Source: Danio rerio (taxonomy: Eukaryota; Chordata; Actinopteri; Cypriniformes; Danionidae). Taken from it: a stretch of 64,000 bases of DNA. Every line of letters begins with the position of its first letter. Position 1 is the first letter of the stretch. The DNA lies in NCBI RefSeq assembly GCF_049306965.1, contig NC_133183.1, positions 20,358,501 to 20,422,500 on the forward strand, given 5' to 3'. The notes beneath the pieces are model-generated. The model saw nothing but the letters and a program-made list of their open reading frames with translations, was not told where the DNA came from and did not search any database. Shown here piece by piece: positions 44,136 through 58,300 of the stretch. A program made the position numbers and the translations under genes.

Positions 44136-46940
44136 TCGACAGGCTAATTCAGAATAGTGCTTAAAATGTCACTTAAATGCAGTATTTAAATTTCATAATT
44201 GAAAAGATAATGAGGCGAATAATTGCAAAAAGGTCCACTTTTGAGAGTAAAAAAAATGGAACCAACCCTTTCACCAAGCTGGCTACAGTACAGGACTGTT
44301 GTCCGTGTCTGAACTGACAGCTTTGTGGGCAAAATCTCTTGTCATTTCACTCCCTGCATATCTATAATATTCTATGATGATTCTTCAAGATGCATTTAGA
44401 TAAAAGGCAAATTGTGAAAAGTATTGCTTAAATTAAATAAATACTCAAAATGTGATTGGAGTGCTTACATCTAAGAACATTTACAAATATCTAAGGTTTT
44501 ATGTTAAGAGATTTAGAAAATGAATAAATATTTTAGAGGGTTATTAAGTTTATGCACAAATCATGGATCCCCTGACTGCATTATGTTGTTGCTCTTTTCC
44601 TTGACTTAGGGTAATTGGAATTTTCTAATCATGCAGGAAATATCAAAAGATCATGCAAAGACTAATGTGGGTTTTCTGCCACTATACCTACAGTTCTGTT
44701 TTATTCATGAGCTCCTCTTTGCATGTTTATTGTGTTTTTCCTGTCTACTTCGCTCTCTCTCTCTCATCAAGTCAGCTGTTGTCCTTGCTGGCCATTTATT
44801 CTACTACAGGAACAGGTGCAGACCACAGCAGGACACTGGGCAGGGTGGAAAGTTTACAGTAGGTTTGAAAGAGAAACTGTTACACTTGAAAAAAAAAAAT
44901 GTGTTTCTTGTATATTTCTTTCGCAATTGATAAAATATACACCACGGGACCTGGCACAAGACCTGAAATCAAGCTTCTGTACAGTAATTTATCATGTCAT
45001 TATTGTTACTACAAATACACAATCATACTTATTATGTTAAAAGACAATTATAAGACTGGTATAATATTAATACAGTTTTGAATTTATATCAAAATGCATG
45101 TTGGCACAATGTTCAAGTATTGTTGACAGAACGTTAACATCCATTTCTAATCATGGTCTGAAGAGAGCTGTAGTTCCTCTGTATATCTGCTTACAGATAG
45201 CTGATATCTTCACTATCAGGTATCTAAATTAGGGCTTGTGAACTGGCTGGTGCCCAGGAGCTCAAAGATGTTGATTTATCAACCTTAAATACCTTTGCTA
45301 TGATGAGAAAAACCTGATTTGTGTCTGAGATCCTAAATTGATATGTGACACAATTATCCCACAATAGTGATGTACAGGTTATTTCAAAACTAGAATACTT
45401 TACTTGTTACTTTTATTTAAAACTAATGTCTTCCCTCACAGGATTCTACATACCTACACATTCCTGCAGCATCCCACCGGATTTTGTGACTATTTTCCTG
45501 TTGGACTCCTGCAGGACTCTTTACAGGGAACTTGCAGGAATCCTACAGGAAACACTACCACACACCAGTAATGTGTTTTATTAAAGATAATACTTTAATT
45601 TAGTCAATCCCTGGTCCTGGTTTAAGATAACCCTGACTCTGAATCCAGATCCAAATATTCTGCAGCTGAACTGAAGTAAATGACTCCCTCCTCTGGTGAA
45701 CTGTAGGACATTCATTTCAGTGCAATGCAATTTGACACCTAAATATTGATGCTTTTTTAATATCCTGGATCAGGCTTTGAAAAATAACTACACTGAAAAT
45801 GATTTATTTAACATAAATTCTGGTGTGCGATAGCAATCAAATGTCAAAGGCCTCTGGATTAATAACAACTTGGCAAAAAAAAAAAAAAAAACATTTTTGA
45901 TTATTTTAAAACATTTTATACTTTAACATTTCAGTATATTCTAAACAAATTACATGTAGGCTGTTTCTCTGAAATATTTTACCGTGTACAATTTTTAAGA
46001 ATGTTTTTTAGGACAAACACTGGACTAAATTGTATTGCGAAATAAGTTTTGCCTCACAATAAAAATGACAAAGTTGGACAACTGATTTGTATTTGTAATT
46101 TTATATGTGTTGTAATTACAACACAAAATGATAATTAGTCAAGATTACAAAAAGAAATTTAGATTTGTGTATTCGTTTTAGACAGCACAATACTAATGGT
46201 TGAACTTCTAAAGAGTTAAGAAACTAAATTTACTAGAAGAAGCCTGATTTTCAGTCACAAATGAAAACGTTATTTTGACTAATTTATAATTTCTGCTTTT
46301 TATTTTAAGGTGTTCTTGGTATAGTGTAACTGTTCACTTGACTTAAGCATGAAGCATTTTAAATAAATGGTTATGGTTAAAATGTGGGGGTTAGTTGCAT
46401 GTAGTTATTCATAATTAATTGTACTAATACATTTAACATGTGGACACCTTCAAATAATGTGTTACTTTTTTATAATTATATGACAATATATGAACATTTT
46501 ACTCAAACCTAGTACGGTAAAAAGCTATATTTTACAGTCTGTGGTAAAACGCTTAGACACACAGACTTTACTCTAGAAGTCGCTTAGACACACAGACTTC
46601 TACTTTACTCAGACAGACATGGGGAAGTCTAGATACAGCTGCGGATACACATCACTATAGCATCCTTTTTTCTTTTTTTTTGTAATACTACATAACAATA
46701 ATTAATATTTTTACAGTGCTGCGGCGATTAGGTTTAGGTGGAGGTACGCCTTAATAAAATACGATTTTTAAGGTATTTTAATAAATACCATAAATAATAA
46801 TAGGTACCGCGGCGCAACCATAAGTTATCTAATCTAGCAACAACCGATATGGAGGCATCCTATTATATTCACTGGATTTCCATAGAGTTAACGAGTTCGC
46901 ACATATTTGTAATGTTCCACATTAATAATGACAAAAATAT
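44136..46940. other. Intergenic DNA, no gene recognised
   Basis: AT-rich, with chance frames only. A small patch at 45430-45550 has repeated CCTGCAG/GCAGGA motifs. An A17 run is at 45875. Confidence 0.5.
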
Positions 46941-47770
46941 CTACTAAATTTGACTGCGATAGTAGTTTTTGTTTGGCAATGTTTTAATTCCCGCCCCAGG
47001 TCGACAGAGGGCACGAATGTGCCGTCAATCGCTACTGCAGAAACTTCTAACCGGAACGAGAGAGGAAGAGAAATAGGCGTAAGTGAAGACGACAATTTTG
47101 TTGCGACTGTACTAGCCGACGTGTTCCCCGTAGAAACCCGGTGAATTGTTGTCATTTCCGATCACTTCACCCGTCCGGTGACACACCCCCTGTGAAAAGC
47201 CTTGCTTGGACGGTCAATGGCCGTGAGGCTCCGGCACACGGTATGTTGGCGCACACATACTGTTATCAGCACAGCGAACAGCCAGCTGCCGCTTTCACTG
47301 CACCGAAACTGACAGCAACTGCTTGCATATACTGCTGCTTGTTCTTTTTACTAGGTCAGCAAGCTTTCGGCGGGTATCGCGTGGAGGATTACTTAGACGT
47401 CAGTCAGATAAACACGCTGGAGCGACGCGCGCACCGTTTCCGTTTACCCTGCAGCTAAAAACCGGACGGTTAGCTACTATGCTAAAGCTAACGTTTAATG
47501 AACAACCAGTGTGTGTTTTCTTTCTCTTTCTCATCCTGTGGATGATAACGTGCATGGGCGACTATTGTGTAAATCACAGTATGTACATGTCCTAAAAACG
47601 ACGAGGAAGTGTTTGTTTTGTAATGAGCTGCTGCTGTCTGTGTTGATCCGCGGCTTTCTATCTTTGTCATCATGTACTTAAAAATAGCGTTGAGTTGTAA
47701 CGTTAGCTCTTAAACGGATTTACCGGCGGCTCGTCGTGCTTTCACGGCGATCAGGAGGCACTAAACGCAG
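46941..47770 (+). promoter_or_regulatory. tab3: Probable tab3 promoter and noncoding first exon
   Basis: This block is clearly richer in GC and CpG than its surroundings (for example ccgcccc, cggcgggtatcgcg, gagcgacgcgcgcacc, ccggcggctcgtcg). It is a CpG-island-like start region upstream of tab3 on the same strand. At its right edge cactaaacgcag is followed by gtaact, a usable donor after 47770. The exact transcription start is not visible. Confidence 0.5.
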
Positions 47771-49767
47771 GTAACTTATCGGGCAGAACTGTCACTGCTG
47801 GACTTCTTGCTAGTTTTTGCTTGCAGCTTGTGTTATATAGATGCTTAGCTAGCAGACAGTGCTGAACTGAACCGAACCTGCGCTTTGTTTGTGTTGTCAT
47901 GAGGGGTTGCTTTCCTTTGACAGTTTCAGTTCTTCATGAAGTTGAGGTCGTCGATAAAAACTAAACTACTAGGGTTTATAATTTAGCTGGTCGCTGTTAC
48001 TGTAACCTTATATTTTAGGCTGATTTAGTATAATTTCAATTTTATGTGCTTATGTGTCAGTGAGAGTAGTTTGAGAATGGCGTTTCATTCTTTGGATCTG
48101 CTTGTGCTGTGTTTAATAAGGTGTTAACAGCGCTGTAATTATGCTTTAGACCGTTGCACCTGTCATATGACTGGATAGATGAGGTGGAGCGGAACTGTGA
48201 GTTGTGCACGTGAACGCTGTTCACGTCTAAGGTTTCATCCAGGTCGTTGCCTGTGGTGAGATCGCTAAACACAATACTCTTCAAGGATGCCACCACCAAA
48301 CGAGACTTTTAGCTTTGTATTAACACTCGATTCACCTGTGAGGTACCATTGTTGCAGTTTATTCAGGTGCAGGTATGAAGGCTCAGTTTGGTCCAGCAGT
48401 GCGCCATGTTCACTGCGGCAGCGCAGGCAGTCTCCGGCCGTCTGGTGCATAAGCGACCTTAACCCTGTACAGCCTGACATATGAAATAACAGATAGAACA
48501 GGGGATTTATTCTTTTTAAGTTGAAATAGTTTATTTTTTAATGTAAAGGTTTTCTCATGTCTTTTGTGTATAAAAGAGGAGAAGAAAAAACATCTAAAAA
48601 GCACACATCTGTTTCAATTAAAGACAAACTTAGCCAAAAGCTGCAATTAGGTGCTGATTTTTATTTTATAGCCACTTATAGTACAATCATATGTATGTTA
48701 ATAATTAGAGCTTTTTTACATGCTACAAAGTGCTTATGAATATCAGAGAACACTCTATAATGTACATGTTTTAATAAAATTACATTTTAATGGGTAGCTC
48801 ACTCAGAAATGAGAATTAGCTTTTTATTTTCTCACACTCTGGCCATCCAACACTAAAGTGACTCTGTTTGCTGACAATAACAGTTTGTTAGCTAAAACCG
48901 TAGGTCTTGGGTGATAAATGAATGCAAGTCGACCACTAGCAGCATTTTGGGAGTCAAAAACACAGAGTCAATACAAAATGAATAGCTGAGGCTCCTGACA
49001 ATACATTGAGGTATTTTGAAGTAAAATGATCAGTCTGTGGAAAAAGCTGAACATGATTTTAAAGCATTATTACCCTTAATCCACAGTTCTTTACATAGAG
49101 ACCAATAAAGGCATGTACTGTATTTTAAACCATATAGTGCTAATCCTGAATGCTGTAAACAAACAGTGTCTGATCACATTTGAGTTTGCCTTTGTTGTAA
49201 ATAATTGCAGTTTCTAGCAAACACTGATTGATTCACTTTGTACGAGTGTTTGATTTAAAAGCATTTTTCATTTGGTAACAATGTTTCATCAAGAGCCTCA
49301 TGTAGTAATTTTGTTTTGCCTCTGTATGTTTTCTTAACCCTCACTGCTAGATATTCAGTGGTGTTAAGTAACAAAATAGTCAAGCTACTGTAATTGAGTA
49401 GTTTTCTCAGGATAGTTTGAAAAATGTGCACTTTTACTTTTCCTTGAGTACATTTTAGTGCTTTGTCGATAGTTTTATTCCTCTACTTTCCTTCAACCTG
49501 CAGTCACTACTTTGTTTTCTTGTCTATGGGGATTAGAAAAATCTGTCCTGTGATTGCTGTCCAATCAAATCACACAAAGAATGTAAATCGCATCATAATG
49601 AACTACCTCAAGACATGGGCGATTTATAACTGCAGCAAACTGTTTGGAAGCATTAAAAGTGTCCAAGAAGATCTTTACACGCATTGACCCAGAGACAGTT
49701 TAGATGCATGCCACTGATGAAAAGATGACAGATGTTTACTGTATGATGACTGAAATGGCCTTAAACA

Positions 49768-50194
49768 CCTAGCAGGCATGAGAGATGTTAACATGTCGTC
49801 AGATTGATGTTGTACCCCAATGTCTCGGGCATGCTGCATTTTGTTTGAAAATGAAAATCGAGTTGATCGGGTACTGATGTTCAACGTCCAAGCTAAAATC
49901 AACCAAATATAAAATATCTATCAGACGTTGGATTTTGGTTGCCATACCTGATGAATAAATGTCAGCATTTGACATCAATATGATGTTAGTTTAAGATGTT
50001 GGCTCAAAGTTGGATTTTGGTCACTTTTCAACACAACCTAAATCAACCAAATATCATCGTCATTTGATGTCGTTATTGGACATCAAAACAACGTTGTTCT
50101 TAGACGCTGACTAGACATTGAATCTTGGCCAACCAACATCACAACCTAAATCTAACCTAATATTAACATCTTATGACGTTGTGTGGCTGCTGGG
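49768..50194. mobile_element. Short element related to the 1731-4195 element (CCCAGCAGCCACACAACGTC terminus)
   Basis: The right end, read in reverse, is cccagcagccacacaacgtc; the left end cctagcaggcatgagag is an inverted, weaker match. The interior has degenerate repeats around gacgttggattttggt. The terminus shares 16 of about 21 bases with the left end of the element at 1731. Confidence 0.6.
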
Positions 50195-51014
50195 CAATGA
50201 CTAAATGCACTACTGAATGTTCCGTTTACACACATCCACAAATTGCATCTAAATGCATCAGCTTTTTACAACGTAATACTCATTATTCTTGAATACTATT
50301 TGATTGATACTATTGAGTTACTTTTACTCATACTTTTAGTAATATTTACAACAGATACTTTTAATCTACTTGCGCAACAATTTTAGGCAAGTAATGGTAT
50401 TTTACTTAAGTATGATTTTTTTTATGTACTCTTCCCACCACTGACCATATCTTTCTTTTTATACACATTAGGCATAGGATGATAACCGTTTTCAAGGTAT
50501 ACCGTGGTTTTGAAAAGTCAAGTATTTAAAACCACCAAAATTTTCTGTAATACTGTTTCTGAGGTATTTGTAAGTTTTTTTTATTTACATTTTTTTAGGA
50601 CAACAGTATCTCCAGAAGAAAAAAATATCCAAAGATGCCATTTTAAATAGTAAAGAAATCTGTAACATTGTAAATGTTTCTTAAAATAAAATAGATTGTG
50701 TTCAAAGGGGAAAAAAGTTTTCGTTTTTTACCCAGACATTTAAAAAAAACACATATTAGGGCAGTGAGCACAATACCGTAAAACCATGATTTTTTTTATC
50801 CAAGGTTATCATACTGTCAGAATCTTATACCAGCCCATGCCTAATACACATCATTGTATAATGTATGATCTACTTCAGTGGCCATCTTTGCACACAATAC
50901 GACATATTTACTGGCTTTAATTTATAGTTAAATGTATTCATTTTAAGTATCCTTATTATTTCCAACAATATTTTGTATTTTTTTCCCTTAAATTATCAAG
51001 TAAGACATTCTTTT

Positions 51015-51425
51015 CAGACTTAGTTTTTTGTTCCTCATTTTAAAAAATCTATTGGTAAAAGAGCTTTTATGTTTAAGGGTCCCATAGAAAGGAATAATTT
51101 ACCTGCTAACATTAGATCTATTGCACCATTTAAGGTGTTTAAGCAAACTTTGCTGTCATATTTTACTTTGGACTGTACTATTTTTTTTTTTCTGAGGATG
51201 TTGTCGTTTATGTGGTGATTAGATTCACTGATCTTTACATCTTTTTGCACCATGTATACGCATATATGTATGCTACTTCCCCTTTTAATGTTTGTTTTGG
51301 ATTTTATGTAATGTATGCTTTGTTTTTGTCTTGTGTTATTATGTGATTGTGGATAATTTTAGGACCCTCTTAAAAATGAGATGGTACATCTCAAGGGGTT
51401 TATCTTAATGATTAAACAAACAAAA
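51015..51425 (+). mobile_element. 5'-truncated LINE, 3' end only
   Basis: Plus-strand reading FMFKGPIERNNLPANIRSI then APFKVFKQTLLSYF matches the C-terminal G-P-x-x-W/R-N-x-L-P-x-x-I-R motif that ends many L2/CR1/Tx1-type reverse transcriptase proteins. It is followed by a short 3' UTR ending near gatggtacatctcaagggg and an A-rich tail. Truncated on the left. Intron of tab3. Confidence 0.7.
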
Positions 51426-51863
51426 TATCTGTCAGTTTTCTATTTATAAGTCACCAAAGATTAAGACCAAAATCATCTTTAATATTCTATTCATGGGAGA
51501 AAGTCATCTACATCTTGAGTACTTTAACAAGATTTTTTTTATGTTTTGGGCACAAAAATCCCTTTTTGCTTAGGTTTGTTGTTTTAATGTGAATCTGAAC
51601 ATATTGTTTATTTAAAACGTGATTGAGCAATATGCATATATAAACATTTATACAGTTTTTCATATTTACATTTTTAATGCGTCTTCCATGCAGTGAAAGT
51701 GAAAGTAAACTGTCAATCGTGTGTGACTGATAGCAGAACCATCCGTTTTTAAATAGTTTCTATTTGTGGCAAACACCCCTAGGTAGTGTTTTGGCAATGT
51801 ATGTGAGTGGTCAGGCTTGATTTGAGTGTCTGACATGATGTTACTGGTGTGTGTTGTCAGGGG

Positions 51864-51908
51864 ATGAGAGGAGAGCAGGTGCTGCGCTCCTGGCTGCGGA
51901 CTCATTGA
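51864..51908 (+). other. Upstream ORF in the tab3 5' UTR
   Basis: An ATG three bases into the exon that begins at 51861 opens a 14-codon frame ([14 protein letters not shown]) ending TGA at 51906-51908, 16 nt before the first tab3 ATG. It could lower tab3 translation. Whether the peptide is made is unknown. Confidence 0.45.
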
Positions 51909-51927
51909 CTCTCTCTTTGGGCTCATG

Positions 51928-52340
51928 ATGGCGCAGGGAGGGCCTCAGTTGGACTATCAAATACTGCAGGACCTCAGGCAGCGCTTCCCAGAGATTCCAG
52001 AGACAGTAGTTTCTCAGTACCTTCTTCAGGTGAGAACCAGCAAAATAGGGTGGCTGTGACATAATTTAAAGGTGCTTTGACTTATTTAAGATGCAAAAAT
52101 GAATTTGAATGATAGAAAAGCCTTTAGTGTTATAATGTAATTTCACATAAATATTGTTACTAAAATGGCATATCCATAATGCATTATATAAGTGGCTAAG
52201 TGAAAATATATTACTTTTGGATTCTAGTGCAAATATTGTAACAAAATATTATTAACATTATTTTATATATTATTTTGTAATATTTTACATAATGTTTTAA
52301 TTTTTTGTTGTTTTTCAGATTTCAGCGATATTCTTAAGTG

Positions 52341-52395
<55 letters not shown>

Positions 52396-55300
52396 TTTAG
52401 AGTTTAAAGCATTTAGTTTAACAAGAACCATTCTACAATACAGAAGACATATAGATTTTAGGAATATTCCCCAGCATTTTCTTTCTTACTAACAGGCGGT
52501 GGACAAATAATGGCCCTCCTAGGGCAAGTGGCAAGTCAGCTGACATGTTTTTTTGATATCTGTATTTATATGGTTGAATCATGGCCTCATTTACACTAAT
52601 ACGCTTTCATTTTAAAACCGCGTTTTAGAAGAAAAACGATCCACATTCGCACTGGTATTTCATCTAGCGGTTTCAAAAAGATCTCCGTCCACACTACACC
52701 GCTGAAAACACACATCACGTGACCATACACACACTCTGGCATGTGCTGAAAGCTGCTACAGCGTATTCTTGCATTTGAGCTCCAGGCAATCATCAGGAAC
52801 TCCGAGCACGGCTGAGAGCAGCCAAACATCAGCCAGTCTATCCAGAATCTGCCACTGGATCTCATCTCCCTGTAGTTGTTAAATGTGATTTATAATTCAT
52901 CTTGTGTAGACTTATAGCTAAAGTCAGTCTTTTGAATGTATTAGCCTTTTTGTTCTAAGATAACCTGCTTTGGCTGAGCGCAAAGATAAGTTAATATACT
53001 TATTCATTTATGTAACTGCATACACTAATTTCGTACGTTTGACCGATTGCTTGTCTTTATTTCCTTTATTGCATAACTTTATTATACTTTATAATTTTAT
53101 AATTATTTTTGATTATTATGTTCAGCAAAAGAGTCGGCTGATTCATATTTCACCATGCATTTCGTCTGATAATCTTTTTTGTGTGCATATAGCCTGACAT
53201 TAAGCACATATTGCCAAAACCACACACAGTGAAAGGAGGGCATTATTAGGCTCTGTTTTGTGATTGATTTGCAGACAGTGAAGATGACGGTCATATAAAT
53301 ATGTACATGATGCCTAAACATTTTTGCTGTCTGTTACGTTTAAGCTGTTAACATATAAAATAAAAGAGACATTGCTTTGTCATGTTGTCAGTTTATTGTT
53401 AAGATGAATGCCAGGGTGAATGACGTTATAAAAGTAAACTGCCGTTACATTTGACGATTTACCTGATGTGTCCACTGGAGTTCATTATAAACTTGCAAAA
53501 TCTGAACTTTGTGTACTTGATATTGAGAAAAAGCCCCACTTAGGTATGTCTGCAGCCTTCTCTTCGTTTTCAGATGTCTCCGGTTTCCCTCATTCACGCT
53601 GGCATGCTGAAGAGGCCGTTTTTGTTTTAAAACACTCCTTCTGCGTTTCCAAAATGCTCCATTTTCGGGACTCGAAAACTCTGAACGGAAGGTGTAACCG
53701 TAGCAAAACTTATGTGTTTTAAAGCTTAAACGTATTAATGTAAACGGGGCTTTAGACCACCAAATGTTTCAACATTTTTGTTTATGGCATTTATTGTCTT
53801 GTTGTTTTCATTAATCTGTCACTCCATATAAAATGCAACACAGCGTTTGTCTATTTTTCTTTGAGCAAGTTACAAATGATCTACTGTCTCCCAGTGAAAC
53901 TTTATAATGTTGCTACACTATATGGTTTATTGTGTTTGTCAAGCCATCCCAGAGTTTTCGTTATAACGTTCATTACAGTGCTAATAGACATAGCCTTTAT
54001 CATTTCTGCATTATTTTGTGACACAAAGCCAAAACAGTTCACAGTAGAAAGTTATTTCAAACACTATTTATAAAATGTATGAAATCAAAATCTTGCTATT
54101 CTTATAAATTAATAAATATACATTCATTCTTTTTCTTTTTGGCTTAGTCCCTTTATTAATCCGGGGTCACCACAGCGGAATGAACCAAAAACGTATCCAG
54201 TACGTTTTTACGCAGCGGATGCCCTTCCAGCCGCAACCCATCTCTGGGAAAATTGATAAATGTATATTAAATTAGTTGTTTTCCCTACTATAATATAAAA
54301 ATCTGGTATGTTGACAACACTAGTATGTACACCTGGGGCCTGTTTCAAAAAGGAGGTTAACTGAAAACTCAGAGTATTTTAACCCTGAAATGAGAGAAAC
54401 TCTGGGTTTTCCGTTTCAAAATGGCAGGTTTGTTAAACTCGAGAAGGCAGGGTAAGTCAAGCCTGTTTCTGAAAGAAAGGTAACTTTAACTCGGAGTCAG
54501 TTACTGTGGTAACTTACTCTGTGAATCTAACCTGGTCAGAAGCAGGTTTTATTCTCTAAACTCAGAGTTTCTGTCTGTCTCCTCCCCTTTTTTAAAGATG
54601 AAGCAGTATTTCTCGCGTTAGCCTTACGTTTCCACCCACCTATTTTAATGCTCATTTTGGATACGTGCATAAAAACGATTGATAAAAACGTCATGATGCA
54701 CATAACTTTTTAAAATATGCATAAAAAACGTGCATAACTGAGTAAAATAAACTTTTATTCGATAGAAAATGTGTGCATAAACTACGATGGAAACACTTTT
54801 ACTGAACAAATTACAGTATGTACATTAAAAAAAGATCATGATCATATGATAATGAAAATGTGTGTAAATGAACAAACCAGCAGGCTGAGCACACTGTAAC
54901 ACGTCTTAAATATTGTTTTAGTCATTCTAAAATGCCTTAACTGTTTCAGTATTATTGTATATTATTACTTACCTCCGAACGTCTGGTGCGTGTCAAGAGT
55001 CTCCGCGTCTCATGGCTTCAGACGCCCCCACGTGTTCATTGTGTTTCAGCATTGTCTTCTGACATCGAGGCGCAAGTACATCAATTAGGCTAAATAAAGA
55101 ATTAATTGACGCAGCTTCTTCTACCACAGTAAATTCTGTTTTTACTGTTGATATTTGGTGCCAGTTTAATCAGAAAGTGACGATTTTTTTCTCTTTGACT
55201 CGTTGGATGGAATTTTATTCGTATCTTTTATGCAATATTCCAGTTTTGCACATACATTTATGTAATATATTTGGATGGAAACATAGCTATTGCCTACATT

Positions 55301-58300
55301 TTAGTCACACGCAGAAGAACTGTACTAGAATGGCTTATCCTTTTTTAATAAATAATTAAATTAAATTCACCTTCGACATGCATGTAACTAGATTAATGGG
55401 ATTATTATTCTTTCTAAAAATTATTTTTAGTCCTGCTTACCTTCTAAATGTTATATTAACCTCTATCACTTGATCAATAAAAAAGGCAGACACACAAGTG
55501 CACTGTTAAATCATTTAAAACTAATAAATGTATAAAAAAAGTTTAGAAAAAAAATAAACAGTACAAATTACATTACTTATTTTATTATACTTAAATATTT
55601 AAATACTTAAAAAGTGAAATTAGGCATTTACTTGAGCAGCTGTTTTCCCACGCTAACTGTCTCTTCTTCACTGATGGTTGCTTCTTTTCAAATATATACG
55701 CTCATATTTGCTATAACTTTGCATGAGAACATCAAGTTCAGCTGGAGAAAGAAATGGTGATCTCTTTTATAAGATGTTGCTATAGTCACTCGTAATGTCT
55801 GCGCTCCATTGATAATGCCTTTTTATAGTCACGGTGTGCGCGCTTAACTCTGAGTTGGTCTACTCGAAGTTGATTGACCCAACTCAGATCAGCTATTCTG
55901 AAACCGAAAACTCAGAGTTTTTAATCTCTGGGTAAATCAACTCAGAGTTCAAGTTTAAACTGAGTTGTTTAAACCTCCTTACTGAAACAGGCCCCTGGTA
56001 TGCAATGAGTGTGAAGTTTTATTGCTGACTATTTTTGCTGTGTCATCCTGTCCGAATGCCTTTACTGTGTATCACAGTGGTGTCAGGTGCAAGAACCTGT
56101 TTAACTCGCATCTTAAATTTCCTCTTCAGAACAACAATAATGCAGACCTCTGCTACCACCTGCTGGCTCAGGAGAGTAATCGATACCTGTATGAGGAGTA
56201 CCACAGTCCAGATGACTTGCACTTAAACCGGAACCACATGCTGCGTATCAGTGTAGGCTACCCTGTTCCTGATGGGGTCAAAAATATTCCTGGTGGCCGA
56301 GCTTTGGTCCACAGTTCCAGCGACGGGCATATCGAGCATCCTCGAAGTGGCTTCCCCGAGCCTCTCTCTGCTCCCGCTACTGTGGCTCCATCACCCGGAT
56401 ATAACCCCTTCTTTAAAACTGATCAATCACGATCAAACATCCCCACGCCTCCACCTAGCATTCCAGGCATGTCGCCCACTTACCACCCAGTCTCACGTTA
56501 CATGACTCCTATAACAGTGACCCTCTCCCAAAACATGCCTTCTGCCCCACAAGCTCTGCAAATCCCACCTGGTACCTATTGTACCAGCGGGAACACTGTG
56601 TACATGCGTCCATCACCGTCTCAAAGTCCTCAACCCACTCCCTGGTCCACATCTGGAACATCCATGTACCAGCAGTCTCCTTACGCCACCCCAACGTACC
56701 AGTCCCCCTACAGCTCTCCCCAACATCAGGTCCAGCAGCCGCCACAGGTGTTTCTACCCATAAGCCCTCCCACCCTTCCGGGGCTGTCCTACCAGCAAAC
56801 CCCTGTGTCCCAGAGGCCTTTTATATCCTCCAAAGGCCCCATGAAGAACCAGATAGAGATCACATTGGAGGGACAGCGACCAAGGAGCAATTCCCCAGTA
56901 CACACTCCACAGGGAGCACTCTATATGGCCACCAGCCCTTCCCCGAGCTCCCCATCGCGGGCCATCAGTATGGCAGGACCTCCAGGGGCCTCCATTCATC
57001 AAGGAATGTATGCCCACCAGGCTGTGGCGAGACCCCGGCCTACATCCTCTCCTCAGCCTGCCCCCTCCGCCTTCATTAAGATCAAAGTTTCGCCGAGGCA
57101 GGTGCAGGGTTCATCAAATTCTCCACCGGTAGAGACAGAATCACTTCTTAACATAGTGGACCAGGGCGAGCGGCATGGTGCCCCTCCTCCGATCCTGCCC
57201 ATCTCTGCGCTGCCGGGGAGCATCGCCAACCAGATCAACTGCATGCCTAGACGGTCCAGCTCCGGCTCGGATGACTATGCATATACTCAAGGTATGGATC
57301 TGCTTATGACATTATTAGATGAGATGTTTCATTTTAGTGTCTGCATGAAATAAAAAAATCCAAATGTGTTTTCTATGAATTTTATAGCCTATTCCAAAGG
57401 AACATTTGGTTTAAGTTTTACACACTTTTTTATGTTTGCACTGCAGGAGCTGTTAGCAGGTTTAGTTATGGGAACATCTTTTGGAAATTTTTAATTAGCT
57501 TCTACTTTAGATTAGTGTTGTTAAAAGTACTGACTTCCGTACCAATTAGTACTGAAATTTTAAAAACATCGATTTCCTGCTAAAATTTGAGCACGTTCTT
57601 AAACACAGCTGATTTTCCCAGCAGAAATGACTGTGATTGGCTGTAGAGGTCATCAGTTCACCACTATTCACAAAGTTCAAACAGCTACAGGGACATGAAG
57701 CGTTTCAAAGCCACTTAGATCTGGCAATCCATTAGCAGATCGTTCGTGTGTCAGCTCGTTGACAGATTTGCTGATTGACGTGACGTGAAGATGAAGAGTG
57801 GCTGACCTTCACGGCCAATCTTAGTCATTTCTGTCGAGCATGTGAATGCAATGGCCAATCAGCTGTGTTTTTAGGAACGCACTCAATAGGGGTGTAAAGG
57901 ACCACGGTTAAAGAATGGTTTATACTTCTGCGTCAAGTGATCGGCGTGACCCACGGCGCATGCAGCGTGCGTAGGTGTACATTCATTCTTCTGCGCGCTG
58001 TTTCTGTTGCTATGCAATAACACTTCTGAAACGCTAGCTGGCAGTAGGTGTTTATGTTCCTCTGTGTTGAGATTCTTCACTGCTGTTTGGTTTTTTCTGA
58101 ACGTTTTCTTAATGTACAAGTGGTTCAAACTCGCTAATTTCGAGGCAGGAACCAGCGGACATGCAACAACTTTAACCATAAGGTAAACACAAAGCAACAG
58201 TCTCCATCCGGAGCTCCTTGTAAAACAGTCGACACTTGTAAACACTCCAACGGACTCGCGCGGCTCTCGGTCCCACCCACGCTCCTCAGCGCTTCCAAGC

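Noticed and set aside
46922-47155. 77-codon minus-strand frame in the tab3 CpG-rich start region
   Set aside because: GC-rich DNA yields long chance frames; no domain, and the region fits a promoter better.
56022-56129. Open frame continuing upstream of tab3 exon 2
   Set aside because: The cctcttcag acceptor at 56121-56129 precedes AACAACAATAATGCA, which joins in phase to the CUE-domain exon. The upstream part is intron.
56509-57244. Long open frames on the minus strand and in another plus frame across tab3 exon 2
   Set aside because: Shadows of the Pro/Ser-rich coding exon; no recognisable domains.
57292-57353. Open frame continuing past tab3 exon 2 to a stop at 57351
   Set aside because: GTATGG donor at 57292 and an in-phase partner exon at 59568 explain the conserved YTQ-ALLLHQ join. 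An unspliced, truncated form is possible but unsupported.
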